DNA of 64,000 nt from CBDCWO01 sp965223405 (lineage in GTDB: Bacteria; Bacteroidota; Bacteroidia; Chitinophagales; Saprospiraceae). The stretch lies in the NCBI GenBank assembly GCA_965223405.1, contig CBDCWO010000006.1:5084001-5148000 (forward strand), in the 5' to 3' direction. The notes beneath the pieces were generated by a model. That model did no database searches. It saw only the letters and a program-made list of their open reading frames with translations, and had not been told where the DNA came from. Positions 45,463 through 55,189 of this stretch are shown piece after piece; position 1 is the first letter of the stretch; every line of letters starts with the position of its first letter. The position numbers and the translations under genes are program-made.

Positions 45463-46845
45463 CTATCTTTGATTTCGGGGGATTAAAGTATTGGGGAATG
45501 AGACTAAACTTTCATTTCCGTTTGCATTTACAGCGGATACCCCAAAAAGATAATTATCAATAACAATACCATTAAGTGTGTAGTCATTCACTTTTCCAAC
45601 AAAACGATGATATTGCCATTGCGGAGCAGTTGTTTCTCTCCAGTATATCTTATAACCGATAATGTTGGGGTCGTTGGAGTCATCCCATTTTAATCGGGTC
45701 GAGGGACTGACTGCTCCTCCAATCATCAAACTTTCAGGTGGTGATGGAGCCCAGGCCAGGGCAGCTAACGTCAGTGTATTGACACCGGTAAGCTTTGCGG
45801 CATAATCAAAATTTACTCCTTCAATGACATCCCCGTAGGAGATTCCCTCTTCCCTACGGACATCCTGATGTTGCCGATTATAATTTTCGTGAGTTTCCAT
45901 GATCCGGACTCTGGGAAAACCGAGATCATTGAATGGCCTATGATGTCCTCCACGACCAAATCGGTCTAGCCTGTAGATCATCATAGCAGTCAAGTTTGGA
46001 CAGTATTGAGTTGTGAGGTTATCAATATAACGAGCAAGTTGTCTGGATGGACCGTCTACCTCTCCTCCGTAGAATCTTCTCCAGATCTTTTTCCTTTCAT
46101 CTTCACCAACTGGGACAGGTTCGGAAAATACTCTGAACGTATTATTTTCAATCACTCCGTCAATCCCCTCTATATTTCCAATCATATCATTGTTTAAAAC
46201 ACCGATGATATCCCAGTTGTCTTTTTTGGCTTGTTCAGCCATAAATTTTCCTCCGAACAAGCCTTGTTCCTCTCCAGAAAGACCAGCATAGACAATATTG
46301 GATTTAAACTTGTATTGGCTTAGAACTCTGGCAGCTTCCAAAACTCCGGCCATACCGGAGGCATTGTCATTGGCACCAGGTGAATCGGTGGTAGCGTCTG
46401 TTGAGCGGCTCGCTCTCGAATCAATGTCACCGGACATGATAACATATCGATCAGAATACTCTGTTCCTTTTTGAATCGCGATCACGTTTACAATCTCAAC
46501 CTCCTTTGGCAATCTTCTGCTGGTACCTTCTGGGACTATATTTCTTTGAAAATAGACATCCAGGCATTCATTGCATCTTTTTGATATTTGTTCGAATTCG
46601 TGTTTTATCCACCTCCGTGCAGCACCAATTCCTCTTTCATTTGAAATGGTGTCCGATAGGGTATTGCGTGTTCCGAATGAAACCAGCTTCCGAATATCTT
46701 TCTCTATTCTCTGAGCCGAAGGTGCTGAAGCTATTTGGTATAACCTTAAATCACTTTGAGGAGGGGCATGTATCTGTTCTTGCCCGGAAAGCAAACCACA
46801 ACATAGTATGCAACTACAAAGTGAAATCAGCAGTCTAATAATCAT
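45463..46845 (-). CDS. Secreted M28-family peptidase with C-terminal fibronectin-like domain
   Basis: A 460-residue exported metallopeptidase. Signal at 1-21 (ending LLSGQ). M28 zinc region: VIMSGDIDSRAS, SPGANDNASGMAG and GEEQGLFGG, so the two-zinc aspartate and glutamates are present. At the first ligand, where HxDS is standard, the sequence has DIDS, which I have seen in Bacteroidota relatives but is noted as unusual. A C-terminal fibronectin-like part is SPSTRLKWDDSNDPNIIGYKIYWRE (central part quoted). It probably degrades peptides outside the cell or in the periplasm. It is followed 3 bases later by the NAGPA-like gene. Confidence 0.86.
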   Translation of the reverse strand: MIIRLLISLCSCILCCGLLSGQEQIHAPPQSDLRLYQIASAPSAQRIEKDIRKLVSFGTRNTLSDTISNERGIGAARRWIKHEFEQISKRCNECLDVYFQRNIVPEGTSRRLPKEVEIVNVIAIQKGTEYSDRYVIMSGDIDSRASRSTDATTDSPGANDNASGMAGVLEAARVLSQYKFKSNIVYAGLSGEEQGLFGGKFMAEQAKKDNWDIIGVLNNDMIGNIEGIDGVIENNTFRVFSEPVPVGEDERKKIWRRFYGGEVDGPSRQLARYIDNLTTQYCPNLTAMMIYRLDRFGRGGHHRPFNDLGFPRVRIMETHENYNRQHQDVRREEGISYGDVIEGVNFDYAAKLTGVNTLTLAALAWAPSPPESLMIGGAVSPSTRLKWDDSNDPNIIGYKIYWRETTAPQWQYHRFVGKVNDYTLNGIVIDNYLFGVSAVNANGNESLVSFPNTLIPRNQR

Positions 46846-47146
46846 TAAATGTAACTTGTATATCTAAGGAGAGGCTACATCTTTGATTGGCACAAAATTG
46901 AAAGCCTTACCACATGATAAAATTATCAAATATTTATTAAATGACCTGGGGTCACCCACAAAAAAATACCAAACCGGCCATTTTGCCTATCTAAAAGTTT
47001 TACCAGTCTTTAATATTTTACAGAAAGTCAAAAAGCAAGAGGCTCGATTACTACACATTTAATGGTTCGATGGAATCATTGTGCAGTTAGGGTTTGTATC
47101 AGTATGATCTAATAATGTGTATGATGGACTTAAGTTAATTTTAGGT
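46846..47146. other. Intergenic region with a short unassigned open frame
   Basis: A plus-strand frame of 59 codons (46883-47062, TTG start; ALPHDKIIKYLLNDL, LKVLPVFNILQKVKK) could be a remnant of a larger gene but has no match that I recognise. Nothing else is seen. Confidence 0.4.
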
Positions 47147-47488
47147 TTAACTCAAGAGATTTTCCTGAAATATCAATCCCTTGCGAGCATCAAAATCTGG
47201 TCTGATTTTATGTCGAAACAGGTCTTTTTTATAGGGATATTTGCGGGCATCTATGATAAAGACCTTACTTCCAATGGCTTTGTTCAATTCTTCATTATTA
47301 TCGCGCCAACATCTGGATAGTTCATAAGCTGTAGCATTATAGTCACTTTTCCATCGATGGTCAAAGAGTACTTCCAGGTAAATGATCCCATTGCGATAAT
47401 CCAGTAATCGCGAATACAGACCAAAGCCGATTCTATAGAGCTGGTCGGTCTGAAATAAATGGCGTTTATTTATTTCTTCGATATTCAT
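47147..47488 (-). CDS. Hypothetical protein
   Basis: A 113-residue soluble protein with no signal peptide. Composition mixed and charged (RWKSDYNATAYELSRCWRDNNEEL, KVFIIDARKYPYKKDLFRHKI). Not recognised. It lies 53 bases downstream of the DNA polymerase IV gene on the same strand and may share its transcript, which would hint at a DNA-repair or stress setting. Confidence 0.65.
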   Translation of the reverse strand: MNIEEINKRHLFQTDQLYRIGFGLYSRLLDYRNGIIYLEVLFDHRWKSDYNATAYELSRCWRDNNEELNKAIGSKVFIIDARKYPYKKDLFRHKIRPDFDARKGLIFQENLLS

Positions 47489-47541
47489 AACCCCTTTATA
47501 TCATCAGAAATTATGCCAGAAACAGTTAATCTGTAATCAAT

Positions 47542-48603
47542 TCAATATGAGGAAAACAGGTCGATTTGGTCGTTTTTATGATCGGTCAAACCACCTAATC
47601 CTACTCCGAGTAATCGGATTGGACGAAATTCTTCCTGTAAAAATTTGAGTAAGTCGATAGCTACGGTAATGACGGTAGTATGGTTATTTGTAGGAATGTC
47701 AAACGAACGTTGCCGGGTAATCGTTTTGAAATCATCAAATCTTACTTTGACAGTTATAGTTCGGCCTTTAATTTTATTCTTCGCAGCGGTGGCCGTGATT
47801 CTCGATACCAGATTTTCTAGCGGGGTGGTAATCTCAGCAAAATCTTCCAGATCAGTAGCGAAAGTAGTTTCCGCACTAATGGATTTGCGCTTGCGATGTG
47901 GAGTCACCGGGCGCTCATCGATTCCGCGACAGATGTGATAATAATAATGCCCTACTTTGCCAAACATCCGGATTAGATCCACTTCGGAATAATTTCGTAA
48001 ATCTTTGCCATATTGGATACCCAATGCGTTCATTTTTTTGGCGGTAACCTTACCAATACCGAAAAATTTTTCGATAGGAAGTTGATTGACGTAGGCCTCT
48101 GCTTTTTCAGGAAGAATTAACGTGCATCCATCCGGCTTATGGTGGTCAGAAGCCATTTTGGCTAAAAACTTATTTACAGATATTCCTGCTGATGCGGTAA
48201 GACCTGTGATCGCCAGTATTTTAGCTTTTATTTGTTTGGCTATCTTAACAGCGGAAGGTTCATTGTATTTATTAATAGTCACATCCAGAAACGCCTCGTC
48301 CAAAGATAACGGTTCCACTAAATCGGTGTATTCCGAAAATATATTTCGGATTTGCTGTGAGACTTCTTTATATCTTCTAAACCTCGGTTTAACAAAGATA
48401 AGGGCAGGACATTTTTGTTTTGCAATAATGGAAGGCATTGCGGATCGAACACCATATTCCCTGGCCTCATACGATGCGGCAGCAACCACTCCTCGTTTGG
48501 CTGAGCCACCGACAGCAACAGGATTCCCTTTTAACTCCGGGTTGTCAAGTTGTTCAACCGATGCAAAAAAGGCATCCATATCTACATGGATTATTTTCCT
48601 CAT
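47542..48603 (-). CDS. dinB: DNA polymerase IV
   Basis: A 353-residue Y-family translesion polymerase. Catalytic acidic residues lie in HVDMDAFFASVEQ (Asp8 and neighbouring Asp10) and SLDEAFLDV; the helix-hairpin-helix FFGIGKVTAKKMNALG follows, and the little-finger domain ends the chain. The C-terminal beta-clamp binding end is QIDLFSSY, a fair clamp motif. Full length. The upstream side is the GC-rich island. Confidence 0.94.
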   Translation of the reverse strand: MRKIIHVDMDAFFASVEQLDNPELKGNPVAVGGSAKRGVVAAASYEAREYGVRSAMPSIIAKQKCPALIFVKPRFRRYKEVSQQIRNIFSEYTDLVEPLSLDEAFLDVTINKYNEPSAVKIAKQIKAKILAITGLTASAGISVNKFLAKMASDHHKPDGCTLILPEKAEAYVNQLPIEKFFGIGKVTAKKMNALGIQYGKDLRNYSEVDLIRMFGKVGHYYYHICRGIDERPVTPHRKRKSISAETTFATDLEDFAEITTPLENLVSRITATAAKNKIKGRTITVKVRFDDFKTITRQRSFDIPTNNHTTVITVAIDLLKFLQEEFRPIRLLGVGLGGLTDHKNDQIDLFSSY

Positions 48604-48689
48604 GATAACAACTTCATGATTTCAATGACGTGGTTTAAAAACAGATGTTAAAATGAGTTGTATGCGCTTGATTTTCAAGATGAAGCTCT

Positions 48690-48895
48690 TTTGGAGCTTT
48701 GCCTGCGGCAGGCCATAGCCGTAGCTAGCGCCTCGTCCGACGCCAAAGGCTTTGGCCGACGGCAGACGAAGTCGCCTTGCGCCTCCGCTAAAGCTACTGC
48801 GGCACGCGGATGGCGCACGAAGTCCGTTGAGTAGCTTCGGCGCTCGCAGATGGATCGAGAAAAAGCTGATATATTGAGACCTGCCTGAGGCAGTC
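48690..48895. repeat. GC-rich palindromic island upstream of dinB
   Basis: A roughly 60 percent GC stretch in an AT-rich genome. It stacks several palindromes: GCCTGC-G-GCAGGC (48701-48713), GCCAAAG-G-CTTTGGC (48742-48756) within an outer TCGTC/GACGA pair, AAGCTACT (48791-48798) with AGTAGCTT (48830-48837), and a CTGCCTGAGGCAG block near 48881-48893. It is preceded by AAGCTC/GAGCTT. A minus-strand frame across it (48622-48918) is a by-product. It resembles a REP- or MITE-like intergenic element; copies elsewhere in the window were not seen. Confidence 0.7.
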
Positions 48896-49110
48896 AGGAT
48901 CAATGGTATGCAAATCAATTAACAAATTGTTTTTAAATCACTTCAATATATAAAATCCCATTAACAAATGGATCATTGATACGTTTGCAAATAGTCATCT
49001 ACCTTCCTGCGCCCAGCTACGGAGGACAAATCAATACTCAAATAGGAGTTAATAAATGGTTATAAATTGCTCATAATTAGCAATTTTCTCGATATCTCAT
49101 TAATTTTGGA

Positions 49111-50727
49111 GTGGCAAATGCAGAGTTCGTGAAGAAAATTGACATCTATCTGATTAAGTCTTTTATTCCGCCTTTCATCATATCCTTCTTGATTGCATTA
49201 TTTGTGTTGGTTATGCAAACCATCTACATCTATCTGGATGACTTTATGGATAAAGGAATAGGGTTGTTTATATTGATTGAAATGCTGTTTTACCTGTCTA
49301 TCAGATTATTTCCTATGGCTCTGGCTATCGGAGTGCTCTTGGCTTCGGTGATGGTCTTTGGAAATTTAGGGGAGAAATACGAATTATCCTCTTTTAAGTC
49401 TGCAGGTATTTCACTATTTCGTATCATGTTGCCCTTGATCATGTTGGTCACACTAATTAGTGTGTTTTCTTATTTATCCAATGATTTTTTAAGTCCCAAA
49501 GCTAATTTAAAATTTCATTCACGGCTCTGGGATATACGCCGTCAGAAACCCACTTTGAGCATCGAAGAAGGAATTTTTAATGATGATTTTGGAGGCTATA
49601 CTATTTGGGTAAAAGAAAAGGATAAGAATGAGCGCATGATCCAAAATGTAAAGATTTACAATCAGACGACTCACAGTTCTAACCTGGATGTCATTTCCGC
49701 TAGTAATGGAGAGATGTACAGTTCGGAGGATGGTAAATATTTTATTATGCATTTGGAGGATGGTTTTAAGTACCAGGAAATGTCCCGGAAAATCCAAAAG
49801 GGCGGGAAGTATAGTTATCCTTTTGTCAGAGTGGAATTCAAGAATTGGCAGAAAGCGTTTGATCTGGGTGAATTTGAATTGGAAGCAACTGATGAAGAGT
49901 TATTTAAATCGCATCATTACATGAAGACCAGCTGGGAATTGCTTCACGATATCGATACGTTCAATCAAAAAATGGAAGAAATTCCTCCGAATGCCTATCT
50001 AAGGCTCAAAAATGTATTGAAAGTAGATTCGGTAGAAATACTGAATCCGACAGAAGGAACCCTGCCCTCGGATAACCCTGAGTTTAAGATCAACAGACGA
50101 GTGGTTGTAAATCGAAATGAAGATTCAAAGGATGATAGAGCTGATGAGACGCAATTGGTCGAGTCGGAAAACATTCCGGTGAAAAGAAGTAGTTACTACA
50201 CACCCAAGGTATCGATTAAGGATCCGGATAGTCTGGAAGCAGGCAATATGGTAGAAATGTTTGCCACTTCAGAGCAGAAGAGACTACTCATTTCCGCAAA
50301 AACTTCTTTGAGTCGGATGAAATCGGATCTGATTACAGCAAAGGCTGAAATGAGAAATACGATAGTAAATCGTGCGAAGTTTACGTTTGAGTTTCACTCC
50401 AAGTTTTCTTTGGCGGTTGCTTGTTTGATATTTTTATTTATTGGAGCCCCGATGGGAGCCATTGTGCGGAAAGGTGGATTTGGCTTTCCTTTTTTGATCT
50501 CTATAATCTTTTTTGCCATGTTTATAATTCTCACTATTGCCATGCGAAAAATGTCTAAGAACCTAGACATCGATCCTACATTGGCCGCATGGTTTCCTGC
50601 GATAATTACCTTTGTTATTGGTGTTTTTCTTACGACTAAGGCCATGAATGATTCCAAGATGATGAACCTGGAGCGATATACGGGTTGGATAATGAAGATA
50701 TTCCGAAAATATTTCTCTTCTACTTAA
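49111..50727 (+). CDS. LptF/LptG-type permease (YjgP/YjgQ family)
   Basis: A 538-residue inner membrane protein of the lipopolysaccharide transport complex. Membrane helices at about 12-45, 50-80 and 95-122 precede a long periplasmic beta-jellyroll (about 130-300); three further helices follow (432-450, 458-480, 485-505). Signatures include KFTFEFHSKFSLAVACLIFLFIGAPMGAIVRKGGFG (parts: RKGGFG, APMGAI). The insert of about 100 residues before the last helices is larger than in E. coli LptF/G. GTG 49111 is the first start; whether it pairs with a second permease is not visible here. It converges with xseB and overlaps its stop. Confidence 0.88.
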   Translation: MANAEFVKKIDIYLIKSFIPPFIISFLIALFVLVMQTIYIYLDDFMDKGIGLFILIEMLFYLSIRLFPMALAIGVLLASVMVFGNLGEKYELSSFKSAGISLFRIMLPLIMLVTLISVFSYLSNDFLSPKANLKFHSRLWDIRRQKPTLSIEEGIFNDDFGGYTIWVKEKDKNERMIQNVKIYNQTTHSSNLDVISASNGEMYSSEDGKYFIMHLEDGFKYQEMSRKIQKGGKYSYPFVRVEFKNWQKAFDLGEFELEATDEELFKSHHYMKTSWELLHDIDTFNQKMEEIPPNAYLRLKNVLKVDSVEILNPTEGTLPSDNPEFKINRRVVVNRNEDSKDDRADETQLVESENIPVKRSSYYTPKVSIKDPDSLEAGNMVEMFATSEQKRLLISAKTSLSRMKSDLITAKAEMRNTIVNRAKFTFEFHSKFSLAVACLIFLFIGAPMGAIVRKGGFGFPFLISIIFFAMFIILTIAMRKMSKNLDIDPTLAAWFPAIITFVIGVFLTTKAMNDSKMMNLERYTGWIMKIFRKYFSST

Positions 50728-50939
50728 GTCGAATCGGAATTATCTGACTGTATTGGATCTAAATCTAGTCTCTCCTGGGTTGACCTCAGTTTTTCTCTGC
50801 AATAAGCTATAAGGTGTTTTGCTCTTTCCGCTTTGATAATTAAATCATCCAATGCAACTTCATCGGACTCGACCTGTTTTAGGATTTCTTCTAGTTCGTG
50901 CATTGCTTCACGATAACTTAATGCTGGTTCAGAATTCAT
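50724..50939 (-). CDS. xseB: Exodeoxyribonuclease VII small subunit
   Basis: A 71-residue helical protein: SYREAMHELEEILKQVESDEVALDDLI and ERAKHLIAYCREKL match the XseB coiled-coil subunit (parts quoted). It overlaps the large-subunit gene by four bases (ATGA), as is typical of translational coupling, and its stop overlaps that of the convergent permease gene. Confidence 0.93.
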   Translation of the reverse strand: MNSEPALSYREAMHELEEILKQVESDEVALDDLIIKAERAKHLIAYCREKLRSTQERLDLDPIQSDNSDST

Positions 50940-52174
50940 GTTTCGATTTTCTCTATGTTACTTTGGATTCTTCCGTCATGGAGGATATTTACTAAAGGCT
51001 TTTTTTTGTCAATATTAGATATAGATTTAATCAGTTTTCCTTTTTGCATTAAAGCTGAATAGCCTGTGCTCATGATAGTTTGAGGATTTTTAAGATCCAA
51101 TTGGGTCGCTAGTAGTTTTATCCGGCTTTCCTCATGTAACAGGACTTGTTTAAAAGCGGTGTGAATCTGATTTTGCAAATGATCAATAGACCAGTTTTGC
51201 TTTTTGATAATATGGGTAATTGAGTATTTGATTTGATTCTCTAAATTTTGAATTTCCAGGGCTGCCTCACTTATTTTTCTCAATGTAAGCTGTCTGATCT
51301 GATTATACAGATTTATAGATTCACTCTCATAAAGCAGGTTGCGTTCGATAATAAAATCAGCAACTGCCGTCGGCGTCTTTAAAGCGTTTCCAGCTACCAC
51401 ATCACATACCGTTTGATCGATATCGTGGCCAATACCAGTCAAAACGGGAAGTGGAAAATCTGCGATCATTCTACCTAATTTTTCAGAATCGAATCCGGAT
51501 AGATCCAATTTGGAACCTCCGCCGCGAACAATGACCACTACATCGTAATTCATTTTGGATCTTTTCAATTGGTCCAATCCGGCTGATACGGAAGGCTCTA
51601 CATTTTTACCCTGCACTGAAGCCTCAAAATGAGTCAATTTAAAAGTATATCCATATGAATTATGGATAAGGTGTTGCATAAAATCTTTATATCCCGCGGC
51701 TTGTTTGCTACTGATCACAGCCACCCGTTGGATAACGGGAGGTAGAGGTATTCCGCGGTTTTTTCCAATCAATCCTTCTTTGTCAAGGGTTTCTAAAATC
51801 TGAAGGCGCTTTAGTGCAGCCTGGCCCAAAGTAAATTCTGCGTCTACATCCTTTATGAGCAACTTCAAGCCATACCGTTCATCAAAATCTACCTGAACTT
51901 TGACTTTTACCTCTTGACCTTCCTGAAGGAGGTCAACAATTATGTCCGGATACTTTCTCTTTAGGAACAGATAATCTTTCCACCACAAAATACCACTAGC
52001 TTTAGCTATGATTTTATCTTGGTTTTCCTCTTTTTGTACAAAGTCCAAATATATCTGGCCTCTTACCTCTTTGAGTTGGGAAATTTCACAGGTTATCCAT
52101 AGCGGTTCTGTAAAATTTAGAGCAAGGATCCGCTTGATGTATTCATTGAGTTCATATAATGAGTACGCTTGCAT
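50936..52174 (-). CDS. xseA: Exodeoxyribonuclease VII large subunit
   Basis: A 412-residue subunit of the single-strand nuclease ExoVII. N-terminal OB fold (LWITCEISQLKEVRGQIYLDF), then the catalytic region VAVISSKQAAGYKDFMQHL, VVIVRGGGSKLDLSGFD and LTGIGHDIDQTVCDVVA, and a C-terminal coiled coil. Length is slightly short of E. coli XseA but has all main motifs. Coupled to xseB. Confidence 0.95.
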   Translation of the reverse strand: MQAYSLYELNEYIKRILALNFTEPLWITCEISQLKEVRGQIYLDFVQKEENQDKIIAKASGILWWKDYLFLKRKYPDIIVDLLQEGQEVKVKVQVDFDERYGLKLLIKDVDAEFTLGQAALKRLQILETLDKEGLIGKNRGIPLPPVIQRVAVISSKQAAGYKDFMQHLIHNSYGYTFKLTHFEASVQGKNVEPSVSAGLDQLKRSKMNYDVVVIVRGGGSKLDLSGFDSEKLGRMIADFPLPVLTGIGHDIDQTVCDVVAGNALKTPTAVADFIIERNLLYESESINLYNQIRQLTLRKISEAALEIQNLENQIKYSITHIIKKQNWSIDHLQNQIHTAFKQVLLHEESRIKLLATQLDLKNPQTIMSTGYSALMQKGKLIKSISNIDKKKPLVNILHDGRIQSNIEKIET

Positions 52175-52240
52175 AATGATCTGTGCTATTCAATTATCGC
52201 CAAGATATTGAAATGTTCTCATACCCTCACGATCCTTGTC

Positions 52241-52374
52241 TATGAATCAAGGAAAACGGAGACTGGGATGGAAAACGGAACGCAGAATACGGAAACCGAG
52301 CACGGAAAATGAATTCAACCTTATTTAGGCATCTACAATTATCACACAACTCAAAACTCACAACTCACAACTAA
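52241..52374. repeat. Short imperfect repeats downstream of the HtrA gene
   Basis: Copies of GGAAAACGGA-like units at about 52250, 52270 and further on (GGAAACCGA, GGAAAATGA), then near-tandem ACTCACAACTCACAACT at 52343-52372. No gene. Confidence 0.5.
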
Positions 52375-53490
52375 CTACTTCTTCTCTTCCAATTCCAAAG
52401 TAACCCGGACTTCTTTGCCATCTCTTTCAACCACTACCTCGATTACATCACCAATTTTATACTTTTCCAACGCGAGCTGGAGATCTTTTTCGCTGCGGAT
52501 ATTATCATCGTTAATCCGTTTGATGATATCACCGATTACAACCCGATCATTTCTACTTCTTTTAGTTGCCTGCAGGCCGGCTTTCTCAGCAGCACCTCCT
52601 TTTTCCAAGTTCATAATTAAAGCACCTTCGATTCCGTATCTGGAAGCATAGTAAGCGGCCAGATAGGTAGCGCCAAGGGAGGGACGGGTAAGTTTGCCAT
52701 AAGCGATTAAATCGGGAACCACCCACTTAGCTACATCTACCGGAATAGAAAATCCGATGCCTGCGCTGCCACCACTAGGACTGTAAATTGCAGTATTTAC
52801 ACCTATTAACCTACCCGAGGAATCCAATAATGGACCACCAGAGTTCCCGGGATTAATGGCGGCATCCGTTTGGATTACATCCCTAATTGGAGATCCGTCC
52901 AATCCTTTTATTTCTCGACCCATGGCGGAAATTATTCCCGTGGTGAGGGTTTGATCTAGTCCAAAAGGATTGCCAATGGCATACACCGATTGACCTACCT
53001 GCAAGTCGTGAGATTCCCCCAGTGGAACCGGAGACAAAATTTGACGAGAAGCACCAATTTTTAATACAGCCAGATCTTTTTCCGGAGCACTACCAATCAA
53101 TGAAGCGTCCCAAATACTCCCATCTTCCAACGTAACCTTTACAATTGAAGCTCCCCTTACCACATGAAAGTTTGTTACGATATGACCCTTCGTGTCCCAA
53201 ATAAATCCGGACCCAGACCCCCTTGGGATTTCATAGACATTCCGGGAAAAAAAATCCTCCCGCAGGCTGGAGGTATTAATAAATACAACCGACGGAGCGG
53301 CTTTCTCAAACAACGAAATAGTATGCCGTTCCTGAGGCAAAAGGTCTAGTCTCGGACTTGCTTCGCGGGTGACTTCTTCCTGGACCGCATCAGGAGATTG
53401 CGGAATACGGTCTCTCCATGACGTTCCAACCAAAAACCCAACCCCCAATAGCAAAACACTGAAAATATATCTGAATATTCCTTTTCGCAT
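52375..53490 (-). CDS. HtrA/DegS-type serine protease with PDZ domain
   Basis: A 371-residue periplasmic protease held by an N-terminal membrane anchor (about 9-23). Trypsin-like domain with His109 (GHIVTNFHVV), Asp139 (EKDLAVLKI) and Ser217 (INPGNSGGPLL); a single PDZ domain follows (about 285-365: YGIEGALIMNLEKGGAAEKAGLQ and GDIIKRINDDNI, parts). One PDZ and a membrane anchor recall DegS, but Bacteroidota proteins of this type are general quality-control proteases. No rseA or sigma factor gene is adjacent. Confidence 0.93.
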   Translation of the reverse strand: MRKGIFRYIFSVLLLGVGFLVGTSWRDRIPQSPDAVQEEVTREASPRLDLLPQERHTISLFEKAAPSVVFINTSSLREDFFSRNVYEIPRGSGSGFIWDTKGHIVTNFHVVRGASIVKVTLEDGSIWDASLIGSAPEKDLAVLKIGASRQILSPVPLGESHDLQVGQSVYAIGNPFGLDQTLTTGIISAMGREIKGLDGSPIRDVIQTDAAINPGNSGGPLLDSSGRLIGVNTAIYSPSGGSAGIGFSIPVDVAKWVVPDLIAYGKLTRPSLGATYLAAYYASRYGIEGALIMNLEKGGAAEKAGLQATKRSRNDRVVIGDIIKRINDDNIRSEKDLQLALEKYKIGDVIEVVVERDGKEVRVTLELEEKK

Positions 53491-53514
53491 GTGATATTAA
53501 TTGAAGTAATAAGA

Positions 53515-55170
53515 TTATAATCCAAGGATTTCGGTTCCTTGTTCAAAAACGATATCAACAGGGATACCTTTATCACTTAAACGATCCAAATCAGCCTGAA
53601 GTTCAGGCTTGATTACTCCTTTTTCCGCAACCAATTGAGCCACACCAGTATAATTCCCATCACCTTGAAGCGTCAGGATCAATTCCGTAAGTGCATCCGT
53701 GGCTGCTTCAAATTTTTCAAAATTTATGCGATACTTTCCCGTCTCTGAGTCTTTTTCAAAAGCACCCATTTCGTTAAAAAAGTTAAATCGAATCATATTT
53801 GCCTTGCCATGAGCACTTGCAGCTCCAAACCTGACCGAACGAAATATGCTGGCCATAAAGGTCACGATGTAGTCATCTAAGGACCCGGATACTTCTCCCT
53901 TGTTATGCAGTTGTTTGATCATGTAAAGGCCTAAAACGTCTGCTTTGCCTTCTTCCAAAGCAGAATAATGTTCTTTCAATGCAAGACGTACGGTGCCTTT
54001 ATCATTTATGGTATTTTTTATACCTAACCCATGAGCTACTTCATGGAACATGGTGTTGCTGAAAAAAGCATCAAAAGTAATGTGCTTTTGTTGATCTTCA
54101 GCCAAAATTTCGGATGCAATGGGTACAAGTATTTTATCAAACTTAGCTCTCATGGCATTTTTCAACTGTAACCGACGGGTACCTTTTTTCAGCTGCACCT
54201 CTTCGTCGTTGGGTAAATTAATTGCAATCGTTTTGCTACCGGAATTACAATCTCCGGCATAGTAAATCACATCATAAGCGTTTAGTTCAGTATCCGTGCC
54301 GGGTTCTTCTTTTTTATATGCATCCGGAACCGGAATGCCAGCCTGCAATTCAGGTAAAAATTGTGCATATCTGGCCAGACGATTACTCCACTCCTTATCC
54401 TTGATCAGCACATAGGCTTCATGTGCCGCCTTGTATCCAAATAACTGATCTTCGTAGGTCTCAATCGGTCCAATGACCAAATCGAGAGTATTGGTTTTCA
54501 TGTCTAACCAGGCAAAGTCACTGGCTTGATAATCATCGTCAAGCAATGCCTGTGCTCGCAGTTCCAGATATTTTTTTAACCCCGTGTCTTCAGCAAGCTC
54601 GGCCGCTTCTTTTAGCAGGTCGGAGGCTTTTTGCACCTTTTGTGGAAATTTTTCATGATAGGGGATAGCAATTAATTTGCCATTAGGGTCTCTTTCCAGG
54701 TAGGTATATAAATCGGTTTTAGATGGTAAATCGGCATTTTCAAACTCTTCTTTCGTCATGTCTTGGGGGTAGAAATTGGCGCCTTTCGGCTTTGCACCAA
54801 CACCAGGCAGAAAGGGTATATTTCCATCCAGCCGATCCCAAGGGCCGTAATTGATTTCCATATATTTCTGAACTTCCGCAGTCATTTTGGTCTCCAAAAA
54901 ACGTTCTTTCCCTCCATAAGAGTCATACCAAAATAAATCATCCATAATCTTTGCAGATTCAATTAAGATAGGAATCATTTGTCTTTCTTTTTCGGAGAGG
55001 ACACTCAGATCTGAGGTTAATTTGACTTGCTCATATTTTTGTAGTTTCTTATGTATCTCTGTAATGAGTGAATCCTGGGTAAGTATGGAATTCTCCGTCT
55101 GGTCTTCTCCAGAATTGTTACACGCTGAGAGTAATATAAATGCAAAGATGAAGTACCAAATATTTTTCAT
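53515..55170 (-). CDS. M49-like zinc peptidase lipoprotein
   Basis: A 552-residue lipoprotein (signal ending LLSAC, Cys17). Zinc site is His376-Glu377-Val-Ala-His380 (MFHEVAHGLG) with the second motif EEGKAD at about 406-411. It belongs to the dipeptidyl-peptidase III-like (M49) group, in which a longer HExxxH is usual in eukaryotes; the HExxH form here is what I would expect of the Bacteroidota branch. ATG 55170 is chosen for the lipoprotein signal. It follows the 55.2-56.0 kb lipoprotein gene by 19 bases. Confidence 0.85.
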   Translation of the reverse strand: MKNIWYFIFAFILLSACNNSGEDQTENSILTQDSLITEIHKKLQKYEQVKLTSDLSVLSEKERQMIPILIESAKIMDDLFWYDSYGGKERFLETKMTAEVQKYMEINYGPWDRLDGNIPFLPGVGAKPKGANFYPQDMTKEEFENADLPSKTDLYTYLERDPNGKLIAIPYHEKFPQKVQKASDLLKEAAELAEDTGLKKYLELRAQALLDDDYQASDFAWLDMKTNTLDLVIGPIETYEDQLFGYKAAHEAYVLIKDKEWSNRLARYAQFLPELQAGIPVPDAYKKEEPGTDTELNAYDVIYYAGDCNSGSKTIAINLPNDEEVQLKKGTRRLQLKNAMRAKFDKILVPIASEILAEDQQKHITFDAFFSNTMFHEVAHGLGIKNTINDKGTVRLALKEHYSALEEGKADVLGLYMIKQLHNKGEVSGSLDDYIVTFMASIFRSVRFGAASAHGKANMIRFNFFNEMGAFEKDSETGKYRINFEKFEAATDALTELILTLQGDGNYTGVAQLVAEKGVIKPELQADLDRLSDKGIPVDIVFEQGTEILGL

Positions 55171-55189
55171 TTTATAAAGTATTAGGTTG

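Noticed and set aside
48622..48918. 98-codon minus-strand frame across the GC-rich island
   Set aside because: Its residue pattern (repeated R, A, S, L, G) is a by-product of palindromic GC-rich DNA.
52343..52372. Near-tandem ACTCACAACT repeats as a CRISPR-like array
   Set aside because: Repeats are about 10 bases long with no spacers and no cas genes nearby.
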